Source of the DNA: Clostridium bovifaecis
GTDB taxonomy: Bacteria > Bacillota > Clostridia > Clostridiales > Clostridiaceae
Length of the DNA stretch: 64,000 nt
NCBI GenBank assembly: GCA_009738435.1
Contig: CP046522.1
Span: forward strand, 3,131,249 to 3,195,248
Direction of reading: 5' to 3'
This document shows, one piece after another, positions 8,956 to 18,248 of the stretch. The position numbers and the translations under genes were made by a program. The notes under the pieces are model-generated. The model was not told where the DNA came from. It saw only the letters and a program-made list of their open reading frames with translations, and made no database searches. Positions within the stretch are counted from its first letter, which is position 1; each line of letters opens with the position of its first letter.

Positions 8956-9382
8956 CTAACTCTTAACCTGACCTTTTCTCAGCCATCCTGCAGGCTCTCT
9001 TTTTCCTCCAACAAAGTATTTACTATCTTTAATTGAAAGTACATACCTTTCTCTTGTTTTTCTATATATATTTTGCTGGATAACTTCTACATAATCAGCT
9101 CCTACCTCAGTTACAATAGCTACTTGTCCAAATTTAGTGTCAGTGAAAATTATTAAATCATCTGGATTTGGCTGGACACTTTTGACCATAATAATATCCA
9201 TCTTCACTATAATGCTTACCATAAGACTTAGTATGCATAATTCCATTATGATAAACATCCACATTTTTATAGCTATCTATTCTCTCCCCTATTCTATTTA
9301 CATCCCATACCAAATAGCTACCTCCAGTAACTAATAGAACTATAATAATAAGTACACATGCTTTAATCAGTTTATTCTTCAC
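8956..9382 (-). pseudogene. CHAP-amidase-like protein with the catalytic centre deleted
   Basis: The N-terminal part, from a GTG at 9382 behind GAGGGA, gives a membrane anchor and then GKHYSEDGYYYGQK, the lead-in to the GxKWQCVEF catalytic-cysteine motif of CHAP/glutathionylspermidine-amidase-like proteins. At 9172-9165 the frame jumps to QPNPDDLIIFTDTKFGQVAIVTEV, the family's second half. The block with the catalytic cysteine (estimated 50-60 codons) is missing and the two halves are in different frames. The expected GHVAI histidine is also GQVAI. Only a peptidoglycan- or peptide-amidase remnant remains. Confidence 0.7.
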
Positions 9383-9485
9383 TATATCCCTCACTTTTTT
9401 AACATATCCCCTGCATAACTTTATACTACCATGATACCATATATATCCATTGTTTATATAGAAGCTGTTTTTTTGCATAAAAAAA

Positions 9486-9510
9486 AAGAATTTTGCTATG
9501 CAAAATTCTT
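9486..9510. repeat. Short palindrome with TTTTGC/GCAAAA core
   Basis: aagaattttgc and gcaaaattctt are perfect arms around a 3-base centre. It shares its core with the palindromes at 6366, 8009, 12881, 29752 and 29991, but its outer arms are different. Confidence 0.7.
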
Positions 9511-9526
9511 AGTAAACAAGTAATCA

Positions 9527-9725
9527 GTGAATGAAGCGAGCAAAGCTCGCTTCATTACAGTTTCGCTGCAATTATCAGTTTTAGCGATTAAGCAGAGCTT
9601 AATTATATCATTCATTGTCCACTGCCCTCTATCAATTGCCAATTTTGAAAACTTTTTCTCCACCTCTCCACTCGCGCCTATAGGCGCCTCAACTCCTCCA
9701 CTTTACTCTTTACGCTTGTTTTTAG
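9527..9725. repeat. Second copy of the CTCCACTT-type interspersed repeat
   Basis: Contains aatgaagcgagc/gctcgcttcatt, ttaagcagagcttaatta, tctccacctctccactcgcgcc, the palindrome gcgcctataggcgc and cctccactttactctttac. The order parallels the copy at 7995-8310. No coding potential is supported. Confidence 0.6.
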
Positions 9726-9731
9726 GTTGTT

Positions 9732-10781
9732 CTATTGTACTTGTCCGTTAAACATATTCATTAATTCTGTTAAATCTATTGCTTTCACATCTGTCTTATT
9801 AGGAATCTTTATTCCCATTTCTTTATTAATGTCAAATAAATCAAAAGCAAGGTTTATATTTACACTAATTCCTTGTTCTCCAGCAAAGTTTCCCTTAATC
9901 TTGTATTGAACAACATATCCGTCCTTAACAGCAAAATCTAGAACTAATCCATCTTTTCCCAATACATTTGGCATAGTATCTATTTCTTTAGCTAATTCTT
10001 CTATATTAAGTTCTTCTTTTTTTGAAGGATCTTGTGGCTCTATAGTATTTATATAATCTTGTATTTCCTTAGCTCTTTTTTCATCCTTTAAATAAGCTTT
10101 TAAAATCTTTTTAATTTTGTCATTATCTACACTGACTTTATAAGTTTGAAGATTTTCTTCTGCTCCATTAACTGTAATCGCTTGCTTACCTGTATCTTCT
10201 ACCATACCTTTGCCATCTTCATCTTTATATTCTTTCATAAAGCTAAGTAAAGATTTTTGAATGTTTGTACCCTTGTCCATCATAGCTTTAGTATCTACAT
10301 TTGATGGTTTCTGCTCTTCTCCTTGAATATCTTTCTCTAATTTCTCTACATCCTTTGTATCTACATAAAGATAATCATAATTTTGGAACATAGGTCCTGT
10401 TTGAGCCTTTAATAATTCAGGTATTTCTAAAAGCATTTTTATGTTTGCCTTTTCACCTTCTAGTGACATTTCTTCCATTAAGTCTAAGTCAGCACTTAAG
10501 CCCATAATTGTGAATTTTACATTTGCCTGAACCTTTGCATTTTTATTTTGTTCTCCTGCATACTTACCATTCATTTCTAAGCTTAAATTATTAAATCCTG
10601 CCGCTTCTGGAGGTAATTGCCCGTCCACTTTTACATCAATTTTACCCTTGTATCCAAAAGATTTTGCAGTATTAGTCTTTTGAATAGCTTCTACTAATCC
10701 ATCCTTCTTGCCACAGCCTGTAGCTGAAAATAAGGTAGCTCCTATCAGCAAAGCTCCAATATAGCCTTTGATTTTTTTCAT
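9732..10781 (-). CDS. Lipoprotein with a probable LolA/LppX-like fold, unknown role
   Basis: A 349-residue exported lipoprotein. The signal peptide ends in the lipobox FSATGC, so the mature protein would be anchored on the outer face of the membrane. The body alternates beta-rich segments (KSFGYKGKIDVKVDG, NAKVQANVKFTIMGLSADLDL) with a Lys/Glu-rich helical region near residues 145-255, as in Firmicute lipoproteins of the LolA/LppX-like superfamily. No catalytic motif is visible. The neighbouring gene is also a lipoprotein, but 188 bp lie between them. The exact family is uncertain. Confidence 0.7.
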   Translation of the reverse strand: MKKIKGYIGALLIGATLFSATGCGKKDGLVEAIQKTNTAKSFGYKGKIDVKVDGQLPPEAAGFNNLSLEMNGKYAGEQNKNAKVQANVKFTIMGLSADLDLMEEMSLEGEKANIKMLLEIPELLKAQTGPMFQNYDYLYVDTKDVEKLEKDIQGEEQKPSNVDTKAMMDKGTNIQKSLLSFMKEYKDEDGKGMVEDTGKQAITVNGAEENLQTYKVSVDNDKIKKILKAYLKDEKRAKEIQDYINTIEPQDPSKKEELNIEELAKEIDTMPNVLGKDGLVLDFAVKDGYVVQYKIKGNFAGEQGISVNINLAFDLFDINKEMGIKIPNKTDVKAIDLTELMNMFNGQVQ

Positions 10782-10969
10782 TTGTTTTCCCCCTATATAC
10801 TATTAGATCAAATATTAACCCATACATAATTTGTACATAATTTGTCTATATTAATTATAAGGTTTTTTAGCATGCTTGTACAATGGTAATCAATGTAAGA
10901 CGATATATGCTTGTTTTCTAATTAAGTAAATATGGATATTAGGACAGGTCTTCTTTGTAATTGGTTAAC

Positions 10970-12667
10970 CTAACTTATACTTACTCTGAATATTTTTCCA
11001 CCCCTAGTAGCCACAACGAGCGCGCTGTTAAATACTGCTGGAGAACTTTCTATATTTGTTCCTAAATTAATATTGTTTAAAATCTTACCTGTTTTACCTT
11101 CAATTAAATATAGATTCCCTATAGAGTCTCCCTGGAGTATATATCCCTTTCCTTCTTCGTTATAAACATCTACAGGGGAAGACCAGCAGTAATTAGGCAT
11201 TTCTAATCTCCACACTTCTTCGCCAGTTCTTTTGTCTAATGCAACCATTAATCCCGAATTAAATTTTTTATATCTTGCCACATTGAAAATAACTAAGTTT
11301 TTTATACCCTTTTTCCCAATAATGCTAGTTGCAAGTACGCCTCCATTAACAGGGTGTTCCCCTAAAAGAGACATTGCATCATAAGATTTTTCAAAAATAA
11401 GTTTTCCAGTAATTCCATGAATTTTTCTTAGATATGCTTTTCCCTTATCTCCCTGTTTATCAACCTCATTAGCTGTATAAATATATGGAGTACCCCCTTC
11501 AACTTCTATCGTTATAGTAGCATCCGTATCATCTTTATTATCAAATATCCAAACTGGCTTCATATTTTGTAAGTTCAAGCACTGAATTATTCCCCCATTG
11601 TCTGCAAAATATCCAAGATTTTTATGTATGGCAATAGAATTTTCTATGCCTTGATAGCTGTTTTCCTGTATCTTGTAACGGTATTTTAAAACTTGTGGAT
11701 TTATTGTAATCTTCTTCTTTTTCTTATCAAACTTAGTATTTAGCTTTATATTATAGAAAAGGCCGTTTTCACCACACAAAAGCATTCTATCCTTTTCCTT
11801 GTCTATGACTGGTGCACTATCAAATGCCCCCCAGCCTCTAAATGCAATAGGATCTATTCCATTTATAAAGTAAAGTTCCTTTCCATCTAATAAACTAAAT
11901 ATTCTATATCCTATTTTCCCACTCTCTGGTATGCCTTGTCCTACATAAAGAAGTGGGTATCCCCTAGGATCTAGTGAAACACTCCCTTTGATAGGATTAT
12001 GTATATTTATTGCTTCTCTTGTGCTTTTTCCCGTTTCTAAGTCAAGGAAATACACTTTCCCATCTAGAGAAGCATAAACTACTTCTACAAAATCCTTTTT
12101 ATTCCTATATTCTTCTTTTATATTCATGATCTGTTTTACATCCTCTTGCCATTTAATTATAGATGGCTGACCTGTCCATCCTGCACCTCCGCCCCAAGAA
12201 CTTGTGGAAGTATCCCTAGACCATCCTTCTTTTAATTCATTCTGCTTTACATTTACAATACCAAAGGAGGGAGAATTCCTTAAATTATTTCCTCTGAATG
12301 TTAAAACTCCTTCTATGTCTGAGTATTTATCACTAAACAGCGGAAAATCTTTTGCATTATACTCTTTTACTTCCTTATCGTTTAAAAATAAAGAATATGT
12401 GATATTTTTAGGTTCTGCTGCGTTAATTAATATAGGATCATTGTTTCGCAATGGTACTTCTTTTTTAGCACTAGCTTTTTCAACCTTTGTCTTCTCTTTA
12501 TTATTGAGTTTTTCTACTGTTTTTTCTTTTCTAACTTCACCAATTACACTTGCATATCTTAATGCCCGTTGACTCTTACTTATACTAGAGTAGGAACACC
12601 CACTCAATAAAATTGAACCTATTATTATCAATGGTGCAGTTTTATTAAATTTCTTAGGCAAGTTCAT
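10970..12667 (-). CDS. PQQ-like beta-propeller lipoprotein
   Basis: A 565-residue lipoprotein with lipobox LLSGC near residue 23. The body has repeated PQQ/WD-type blades with the pattern V-A-L-D-K-R-T-G-E-x-V-W (VALDKRTGEEVWRLEMP, VYFLDLETGKSTRE, LYLIEGKTGKILNNI), as in BamB-like eight-bladed propellers. The start is placed at 12667, not 12688, because GAGGA lies 8 bases before that ATG. The substrate is unknown; roles in cell-envelope scaffolding or polymer binding are only possibilities. No operon partner is obvious. Confidence 0.75.
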   Translation of the reverse strand: MNLPKKFNKTAPLIIIGSILLSGCSYSSISKSQRALRYASVIGEVRKEKTVEKLNNKEKTKVEKASAKKEVPLRNNDPILINAAEPKNITYSLFLNDKEVKEYNAKDFPLFSDKYSDIEGVLTFRGNNLRNSPSFGIVNVKQNELKEGWSRDTSTSSWGGGAGWTGQPSIIKWQEDVKQIMNIKEEYRNKKDFVEVVYASLDGKVYFLDLETGKSTREAINIHNPIKGSVSLDPRGYPLLYVGQGIPESGKIGYRIFSLLDGKELYFINGIDPIAFRGWGAFDSAPVIDKEKDRMLLCGENGLFYNIKLNTKFDKKKKKITINPQVLKYRYKIQENSYQGIENSIAIHKNLGYFADNGGIIQCLNLQNMKPVWIFDNKDDTDATITIEVEGGTPYIYTANEVDKQGDKGKAYLRKIHGITGKLIFEKSYDAMSLLGEHPVNGGVLATSIIGKKGIKNLVIFNVARYKKFNSGLMVALDKRTGEEVWRLEMPNYCWSSPVDVYNEEGKGYILQGDSIGNLYLIEGKTGKILNNINLGTNIESSPAVFNSALVVATRGGKIFRVSIS

Positions 12668-12794
12668 TTTCTTTTCCTCTTTTCTCATTCTACTATTTGC
12701 AATTAATTACATTTTAAATATACTTTACCATATTTTTACAAACAGATAAAGAGGTACTTTTCATAGTAACTATTAGAAATAAATTACGATGTAA

Positions 12795-12911
12795 AGTATT
12801 TCTAGTAGAGAAGTGGAGAAATGCCTTGTTAGAAAGTTCTCCACTTCTCCATTCCTCTACTGCCTTTTAAGGCTTCTCCATTTAAGTATTTTGCATCACA
12901 AAATACTTAAA
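12795..12911. repeat. CTCCACTT repeat fragment plus palindrome
   Basis: agtggagaa and ttctccacttctcc form a loose inverted pair. They are followed by a 31-bp palindrome (12881-12911) with arms tttaagtattttg/caaaatacttaaa around a TGCATCA-type core. It belongs to the same dispersed family as the elements at 7995 and 9486. Confidence 0.6.
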
Positions 12912-12976
12912 TTTTTATATAAACATAGTTCTTGGCTTAAAGTGGAGTTTTGACTCCTCCTTAAGCTTAGAAATCG

Positions 12977-13053
12977 TTATCTAGGGACGTACCTGCCGTA
13001 AGGCTCCCACTTTGATAGAAGTGGGGGTCTTACGGCAGGTAGTCATCAGATAA
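12977..13053. other. Very long stable hairpin, candidate structured RNA or mobile-element end
   Basis: Outer arms ttatct/agataa enclose tacctgccgtaag ... cttacggcaggta, continuing inward through ctcccactt/aagtgggg with G-U pairs to a 6-base loop. This gives well over 20 paired positions, much longer and richer in GC than terminators here. It lies beyond the fucO terminator. A smaller ggag/ctcc hairpin sits just to the left. It resembles no riboswitch I can name. An IS200/IS605-type end or an orphan non-coding RNA is possible. Confidence 0.45.
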
Positions 13054-13102
13054 AAAAGCAGGGAACTCATTTGGTTATATTAACTCACCATATGAATTCC
13101 CT
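13052..13102 (-). terminator. Terminator of the rhamnose operon after fucO
   Basis: On the minus strand AGGGAATTCATATGGT pairs with ACCAAATGAGTTCCCT, with two mismatches. GCTTTTTT follows. Confidence 0.85.
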
Positions 13103-13124
13103 TTAAAAATTATATATCTATTTA

Positions 13125-14285
13125 TTACTTAAAAGCATTCTTATAAATCTGTAATATTTCTTCTACTTTAGTATCCCTTGGGTTTCCTGAGGTACAAACA
13201 TCATTATACGCCATTTCAGCTAGTCTTAATAAATCTTCTTCCTTAGCTCCTATTTCTACTAGCTTTTGTGGTATGCCTATACTCTTAGATAGCGTAACTA
13301 CAGCATCAACAGAAGCCTTTCTATATTCTTCTTCAGTCATACTATCTACATTTCTAACCCCCATGTTACGAGCAATTTCTCTATACTTTGTTCCAGTTGA
13401 TGGAGCATTATACTCCATTACATAAGGTAGTAGTAACGCATTAGCGACACCATGTGGAGTATCATAAACCGCTCCCAATTGGTGAGCCATTGAGTGAACT
13501 ATACCAAGGCCTACGTTTGAGAAGCCCATTCCAGCTATATACTGCGCAGTTGCCATTCCATCTCTTGCCTCTATGTTGTTTGGTTCCTCTACTGCCTTTG
13601 GAAGATGTTTTGCTATAAGTTCTATCGCCTTTAATTCAAACATATCAGTCATTTCCCAAGCACCTTTTGTTATATATCCTTCAATTGCATGAGTCAAAGC
13701 ATCCATACCTGTTGCAGCTGTTAACCCCCTTGGCATAGAAGTCATCATTTCTGGATCGATAATAGCCAGTACTGGTATATCCTTAGGGTCTACACATACC
13801 ATTTTCTTAACTGCATCTTCATCAGTGATTACATAATTTATTGTAACTTCTGCTGCAGTACCTGCAGTAGTAGGTACTGCAATTATAGGTACGCTTTTAT
13901 TCTTAGTAGCTGCTACACCTTCAAGAGACTTTACATCAGAAAACTCAGGATTATTTGTAATAATACCTATTCCTTTAGCTGTATCTATGGAAGAACCTCC
14001 ACCTATTGCAACAATAAAATCTGCTTCTGCATCAGCAAATTTTTCAACTCCACTTAGAACGTTCTCGATAGTAGGATTTGCTTTAACATTATCGTAGATT
14101 TCATAAGGTATTTTAGCACCATCAAGAACCTTAGTGACCTTTTGGGCAACGTTAAACTTTAATAGATCTTTATCAGTTACTACTAATGCCTTTTTATATT
14201 GTCTTTGAATAACTTCCTCAGTAATTACGCTGATTGACCCTTGTCCAAAGTAGGATGTTTCGTTAAGAACTATTCGATTTATCAT
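13125..14285 (-). CDS. fucO: Lactaldehyde reductase, iron-containing alcohol dehydrogenase
   Basis: A 386-residue group III Fe-alcohol dehydrogenase. It has the NAD-binding GGGSSIDTAKG motif near residue 97 and the metal ligands in MDALTHAIEGY and HSMAHQLGAVYDTPHG. In anaerobic rhamnose breakdown this enzyme reduces L-lactaldehyde, from rhamnulose-1-phosphate cleavage, to 1,2-propanediol. Being last in the rhaB-rhaA-rhaD train and followed by a strong terminator supports that role over a general alcohol dehydrogenase. An intercistronic hairpin separates it from rhaD. Length is normal and the start has an upstream GAGGAG. Confidence 0.9.
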   Translation of the reverse strand: MINRIVLNETSYFGQGSISVITEEVIQRQYKKALVVTDKDLLKFNVAQKVTKVLDGAKIPYEIYDNVKANPTIENVLSGVEKFADAEADFIVAIGGGSSIDTAKGIGIITNNPEFSDVKSLEGVAATKNKSVPIIAVPTTAGTAAEVTINYVITDEDAVKKMVCVDPKDIPVLAIIDPEMMTSMPRGLTAATGMDALTHAIEGYITKGAWEMTDMFELKAIELIAKHLPKAVEEPNNIEARDGMATAQYIAGMGFSNVGLGIVHSMAHQLGAVYDTPHGVANALLLPYVMEYNAPSTGTKYREIARNMGVRNVDSMTEEEYRKASVDAVVTLSKSIGIPQKLVEIGAKEEDLLRLAEMAYNDVCTSGNPRDTKVEEILQIYKNAFK

Positions 14286-14361
14286 GTTGTAACACTCCTC
14301 AGTTTATATTAATTTTATTCTATGACCTTGTTAATACTTTAACACTGTAGTTTTATTTTTA

Positions 14362-14399
14362 GGCTATGCTAAAAGATTCTTTAGTCTCATAGCATAGCC
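14362..14399. other. Intercistronic hairpin between rhaD and fucO
   Basis: ggctatgcta and tagcatagcc form a 10-bp perfect stem with an 18-base loop and no T-run on the transcribed strand. It is more likely an RNA-processing or stability element than a full terminator. Confidence 0.5.
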
Positions 14400-14409
14400 A
14401 TTCTTTATA

Positions 14410-15225
14410 TTATTCTAATACACCTTCTAATGGTTTTACTCCAAAGCCTTCTGCTAATGCTCTTAGCTCTTCATTTGAAATAGTTTGTCTCTTACCTCCC
14501 ATTGAAAGCACTTTTACTAATATGGTAGCTGCTTTCTCAGCTGTATCTATAAGGCCAAAAGCTTCATCTAAATCTTTTCCCGTTCCAAATATTCCATGGA
14601 AAGGCCATAAAACCATGCTGTGCTTGCTCATTTTTTCTGCTGTAGCTCTTGCTATTTCTTCCTTGCCAGGTACCATCCAAGGAATAACCCCTATACCATC
14701 TGGGAAAACAACAAGACATTCTGTGCTCATTTTCCAAAGTTGTTTTGTAAAGTTTTCAGTAGTTAAATCAAGTATATAGCTTAGTGCAATAAGGTTAGTT
14801 GCATGAGTGTGTATAACTACTCTGCTTTCCCCTCCTGTAACTTTTATTCTTTCAATATGAGATAGTAAATGTGCTGGGAATTCACTAGTAGGTCTTCCTC
14901 CATTTTTAAATCCCCAAAGTATAGTATATGATTTTCCATCTTCAGAAACTTTAACTATTCCAAGGTTTACCTCTGGTTCAAGAATTACATTTCTAAAATA
15001 CTTCCCTGTCCCTGTTACTAGGAAATATTCTCCTGCTAATTCCTTTAATTCAGAAAATAGCTCTATTTTTCTATTTCCTTTTAATTCTTCTTTATACTGT
15101 TCAACTTTTTCTTTAACTAGACGATAGCTCACATTACCCCCGTTTCTTTCATCCCAGCCTTTAAGCCACATATCATTAATGACTTTGATCATTTCTTTCA
15201 TAAAATTAGATTCTTTTATGCTCAT
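14410..15225 (-). CDS. rhaD: Rhamnulose-1-phosphate aldolase
   Basis: A 271-residue class II aldolase that splits L-rhamnulose-1-phosphate into DHAP and L-lactaldehyde. The Zn-binding HTHATNL motif near residue 140 and the N-terminal [13 protein letters not shown] turn are typical of RhaD. It lies ten bases after rhaA and before fucO in one operon, so the three form the core rhamnose route. The start ATG at 15225 follows an AGGAGA. Length matches the E. coli enzyme (274). Confidence 0.93.
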   Translation of the reverse strand: MSIKESNFMKEMIKVINDMWLKGWDERNGGNVSYRLVKEKVEQYKEELKGNRKIELFSELKELAGEYFLVTGTGKYFRNVILEPEVNLGIVKVSEDGKSYTILWGFKNGGRPTSEFPAHLLSHIERIKVTGGESRVVIHTHATNLIALSYILDLTTENFTKQLWKMSTECLVVFPDGIGVIPWMVPGKEEIARATAEKMSKHSMVLWPFHGIFGTGKDLDEAFGLIDTAEKAATILVKVLSMGGKRQTISNEELRALAEGFGVKPLEGVLE

Positions 15226-15235
15226 ATGTCTTCTC

Positions 15236-16504
15236 CTATCTATTTAATAAAACTGTTTTTTCGTATTTTTTAACTTCTTTTAGCCATTCCATTCCAACAG
15301 GCACATCCTTTGTATAGCAGTAGTAATCCCAAACCGCTTGCCATGGATATGACTTTAACTCTTCAAGCATTGCTAAACGAGTTGTGAAGTCAAATTCCAC
15401 TTCTGCATTCTTTAAAGTTTCAGTTGGTTGTAATAAGGCTATAGTTAGTGCTTTAAACATATTTCTTGTTCCAATTACCCAAGCTGCAATTCTATTTATA
15501 CTTGCATCAAAGAAGTCAAGCCCTATATGAACTCTATCTGTTAATCCATTGCCTATTATTTCTTTAGCTATCGCCATTAACTCATCATCAAGAATTACAA
15601 CATGATCACTATCCCATCTAACTGGACGACTAACATGTAATAATATATCCTTTACAAATAGCGATACAGATGAAATTTTATCTGATATTACTTCTGTAGG
15701 ATGAAAGTGTCCTGCATCAAGGCAAAGAGCTAAATCATTTGCTATAGCATAGCCTGCATAAAACTCGTGAGATCCAACTGTATAAGACTCTGCTCCAATT
15801 CCAAAGACTTTACTTTCTACTGCATCTATATGATATTTTCTATCTATCTTTTCTTCTAGTGCTTTGTCTAGTGAATCTTTTAATCTTTGTCTTGGTCCAA
15901 GTTTATCAGCTGGTACATCCTTAAAACCATCTGGTATCCATACATTCATTATTGATGGTGTTCCCAATTCTTTCCCAAAGTATTCGCTAATTTTTCTGCT
16001 TCGTTTTACATGCTCAATCCAGAAGTTTCTTATTTCTTCATCTGGGTGACTTAAAGTTAATCCATCATCTGCCTTGGGATGAGAAAATATTGTTGGATTG
16101 AAATCTAGCCCTATTTGCTGAGCCTTTGCCCACCTTACCCAGTTTTCAAAGTGTTTTGGCTCAATCTCATCACGCTCTACTTTTTCACCATTAGTTTCAA
16201 GATATATAGCATGTAAATTCAATCTTTTTGCACCTGGAATTAGGGAGAATGCTTTTTCTAAATCTGATCTTAGTTGTTCTGGACTCTTTGCAGCCCCTGG
16301 ATAATTCCCTGTGGCTTGAATTCCTCCTGTTAACTCACCTTCAGGATTTTCAAACCCTTTTACGTCATCTCCTTGCCAACAGTGTATAGATATAGGAATT
16401 GAATCAAGCTTTTTTAATACAGCTTCCGTATCTACACCCAACGCAGCATATTTTTCTTTAGCAATTCTATAGTGTTCTTCAATAATGTTCATCTTATTTG
16501 ACAT
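15236..16504 (-). CDS. rhaA: L-rhamnose isomerase
   Basis: A 422-residue enzyme converting L-rhamnose to L-rhamnulose, a (beta/alpha)8 barrel using manganese or zinc. The N-terminus ([31 protein letters not shown]) and the metal-site stretches [12 protein letters not shown] and [14 protein letters not shown] are diagnostic. It is downstream of rhaB with 27 bases between them and shares its promoter region. Length is normal. TCCTCC upstream of the start corresponds to GGAGGA on the coding strand. Confidence 0.95.
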   Translation of the reverse strand: MSNKMNIIEEHYRIAKEKYAALGVDTEAVLKKLDSIPISIHCWQGDDVKGFENPEGELTGGIQATGNYPGAAKSPEQLRSDLEKAFSLIPGAKRLNLHAIYLETNGEKVERDEIEPKHFENWVRWAKAQQIGLDFNPTIFSHPKADDGLTLSHPDEEIRNFWIEHVKRSRKISEYFGKELGTPSIMNVWIPDGFKDVPADKLGPRQRLKDSLDKALEEKIDRKYHIDAVESKVFGIGAESYTVGSHEFYAGYAIANDLALCLDAGHFHPTEVISDKISSVSLFVKDILLHVSRPVRWDSDHVVILDDELMAIAKEIIGNGLTDRVHIGLDFFDASINRIAAWVIGTRNMFKALTIALLQPTETLKNAEVEFDFTTRLAMLEELKSYPWQAVWDYYCYTKDVPVGMEWLKEVKKYEKTVLLNR

Positions 16505-16531
16505 AATTGTATCCTCCTTATATTCTTTTAT

Positions 16532-17989
16532 CTATTGTAGTGACTTGAACTTTCTCCAATTTTCTTCGATTTCACTGCTACATAATGGTATATATTTATT
16601 AATATCAAAGGATTCTAAAATAATTTTTCTTGCTTCTTTAAGTGATGATATTTCACCTAGAGCAATAAACTGTACTGCAAGATTTCCTAAGGCAGTTGCC
16701 TCTATGGGTCCTGCATATACTTCACACTGTGTAAAATCTGCGCAAAGCTGATTTAGTAACTTATTTTGCGCCCCCCCACCTATGATATGGATCTTGTTTA
16801 TGTCCTTTTTAGAAATTTCTTTTATCTGGAGCAGAGCCTCCTTATATTGAAACGCTAAGCTTTCAAATATACACCTTGCAATTTCTCCTGGAGTTTCCGG
16901 AACAAATTGCTTTGTTTCTTTACAATAATTTTGAATTTCTTCAATCATATTTTCAGGATTTAAAAATCTAGAATTATTAGGATTAATTAAAGCTTTGAAA
17001 GGTTTGCTCTCTTCTGCAAAGCTTGCTAGCTCTGCAAAGCTATATTTATAATCATATAAACGCTGCACCTCTTGAATTAGCCATAATCCCATTATATTTT
17101 TTAATACACGGTAAGTATCAAAAGCTCCACCTTCATTTGTGAAGTTGTACTCTTTTGCTTTTTCTGTGCAAATAGGAGTATCGCTTTCAATTCCAATTAG
17201 TGACCAAGTTCCTGAACTAATATAGGCGAAATATTCAGTAATTGCTGGTACAGAAACTACAGCGGAACCAGTGTCATGAGTGGCTGGGGCTATAACCTTC
17301 ATTTCAGCTAAGCCTGTTCTTTGTTGAACCTCTTTTGTTAAATTGCCTAAAATTGTTCCAGACTTTATAACTTTCGGGAATATCTCTTTATTAAATCCAG
17401 TTATATTTATTAATTCTTCGTCCCAACTAAGCTCATTTATGTTAAACAATTGTGTTGTAGTAGCGTTAGTAAACTCTACTGCCTTTTCATTGCTTAACAA
17501 GTAATTTAAATAATCTGGAATCATCATAAATGTATCAGCATTATTTAATATTTCATTATTAGATTTAACATGTTCGTATATCTGATAGATAGTGTTAAAC
17601 TGCTGAAACTGTATACCAGTTTTCTCATAGATCTTCTTTGGATTTACCTTCTTGAATACCTCTCCCATTGTTAAATCTGTTCTGTGATCTCTATAAGCAT
17701 ATACTGGAGAAACTCTATGATTTTCCTTATCTAAAAGTACGTAATCAACTGCCCAAGTATCAATCCCAATCGCTTCTGCATATATGCCTAATTTACTAAA
17801 CTCCTTGAGTCCATTTGTAATTTCATTAAATAGATGATCTATATCCCAGTAATAGCTCCCCTTTTCTTCAAACATATTATTTTTAAATCGGTAAACTTCC
17901 TGTATAGCAAATTTTTTTTCTTTTAAAGTTCCTGCTATTACTCTTCCACTTGAAGCCCCGATATCGATTGCAATACAGATTTTAGCCAT
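16532..17989 (-). CDS. rhaB: Rhamnulokinase
   Basis: A 485-residue FGGY-family carbohydrate kinase phosphorylating L-rhamnulose. ATP-site motifs include IAIDIGASSGRVIAG at the N-terminus, the substrate Asp region AIGIDTWAVDYVLLD, APATHDTGSAVVSVP and the C-terminal HIIGGGAQNKLLNQ. I place the start at 17989 (ATG after GGAAGGGAAG) rather than the in-frame ATG at 18016, which would add nine unconserved residues. It is the first gene of rhaB-A-D-fucO, divergent from the AraC regulator and behind a shared operator and cre-like sequence. Confidence 0.93.
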   Translation of the reverse strand: MAKICIAIDIGASSGRVIAGTLKEKKFAIQEVYRFKNNMFEEKGSYYWDIDHLFNEITNGLKEFSKLGIYAEAIGIDTWAVDYVLLDKENHRVSPVYAYRDHRTDLTMGEVFKKVNPKKIYEKTGIQFQQFNTIYQIYEHVKSNNEILNNADTFMMIPDYLNYLLSNEKAVEFTNATTTQLFNINELSWDEELINITGFNKEIFPKVIKSGTILGNLTKEVQQRTGLAEMKVIAPATHDTGSAVVSVPAITEYFAYISSGTWSLIGIESDTPICTEKAKEYNFTNEGGAFDTYRVLKNIMGLWLIQEVQRLYDYKYSFAELASFAEESKPFKALINPNNSRFLNPENMIEEIQNYCKETKQFVPETPGEIARCIFESLAFQYKEALLQIKEISKKDINKIHIIGGGAQNKLLNQLCADFTQCEVYAGPIEATALGNLAVQFIALGEISSLKEARKIILESFDINKYIPLCSSEIEENWRKFKSLQ

Positions 17990-18148
17990 ACCTATCTTCC
18001 CTTCCATGGTTAACAATGTTTAGTAATACAAATATTTATTATAAATTTTATTCTTAATTCATATTTATTTAATTACAAGTTTTACGAAGACTAATATATT
18101 TTTTAACCTTCCTCCTAAGTATAAATGAATAGCTTTAGGTATTGTATA

Positions 18149-18184
18149 ACCAAATCAAAGCGCTTTACTATCAAAACTTAATAT
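18149..18184. promoter_or_regulatory. Operator candidate with embedded cre site in the rhaB/regulator intergenic region
   Basis: accaaatcaaa (18149-18159) and tcaaaacttaatat (18171-18184) recur almost identically at 26477-26511 in front of kduD. Both hold direct copies of an atcaaa-type unit, as expected for an AraC-family operator. Between them, aaagcgcttt (18157-18166) is a perfect palindrome matching the centre of CcpA cre boxes, so catabolite repression is likely. The second copy of the operator lacks the cre centre. Confidence 0.65.
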
Positions 18185-18188
18185 TGAT

Positions 18189-18217
18189 TTGAACTTTTAT
18201 CTTACTTTCTATATAAT
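18189..18217 (+). promoter_or_regulatory. Promoter of the AraC-type regulator
   Basis: TTGAAC, 17 bases, TATAAT on the plus strand, about 30 bp before the regulator start and just beside the operator candidate. Confidence 0.8.
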
Positions 18218-18248
18218 ATGCTTAATAAACCTATTAGGAGGTCTTTAC

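Noticed and set aside
12977..13053. Considered as the rhamnose operon terminator
   Set aside because: A better placed hairpin with a T-run (13052-13102) lies between it and fucO.
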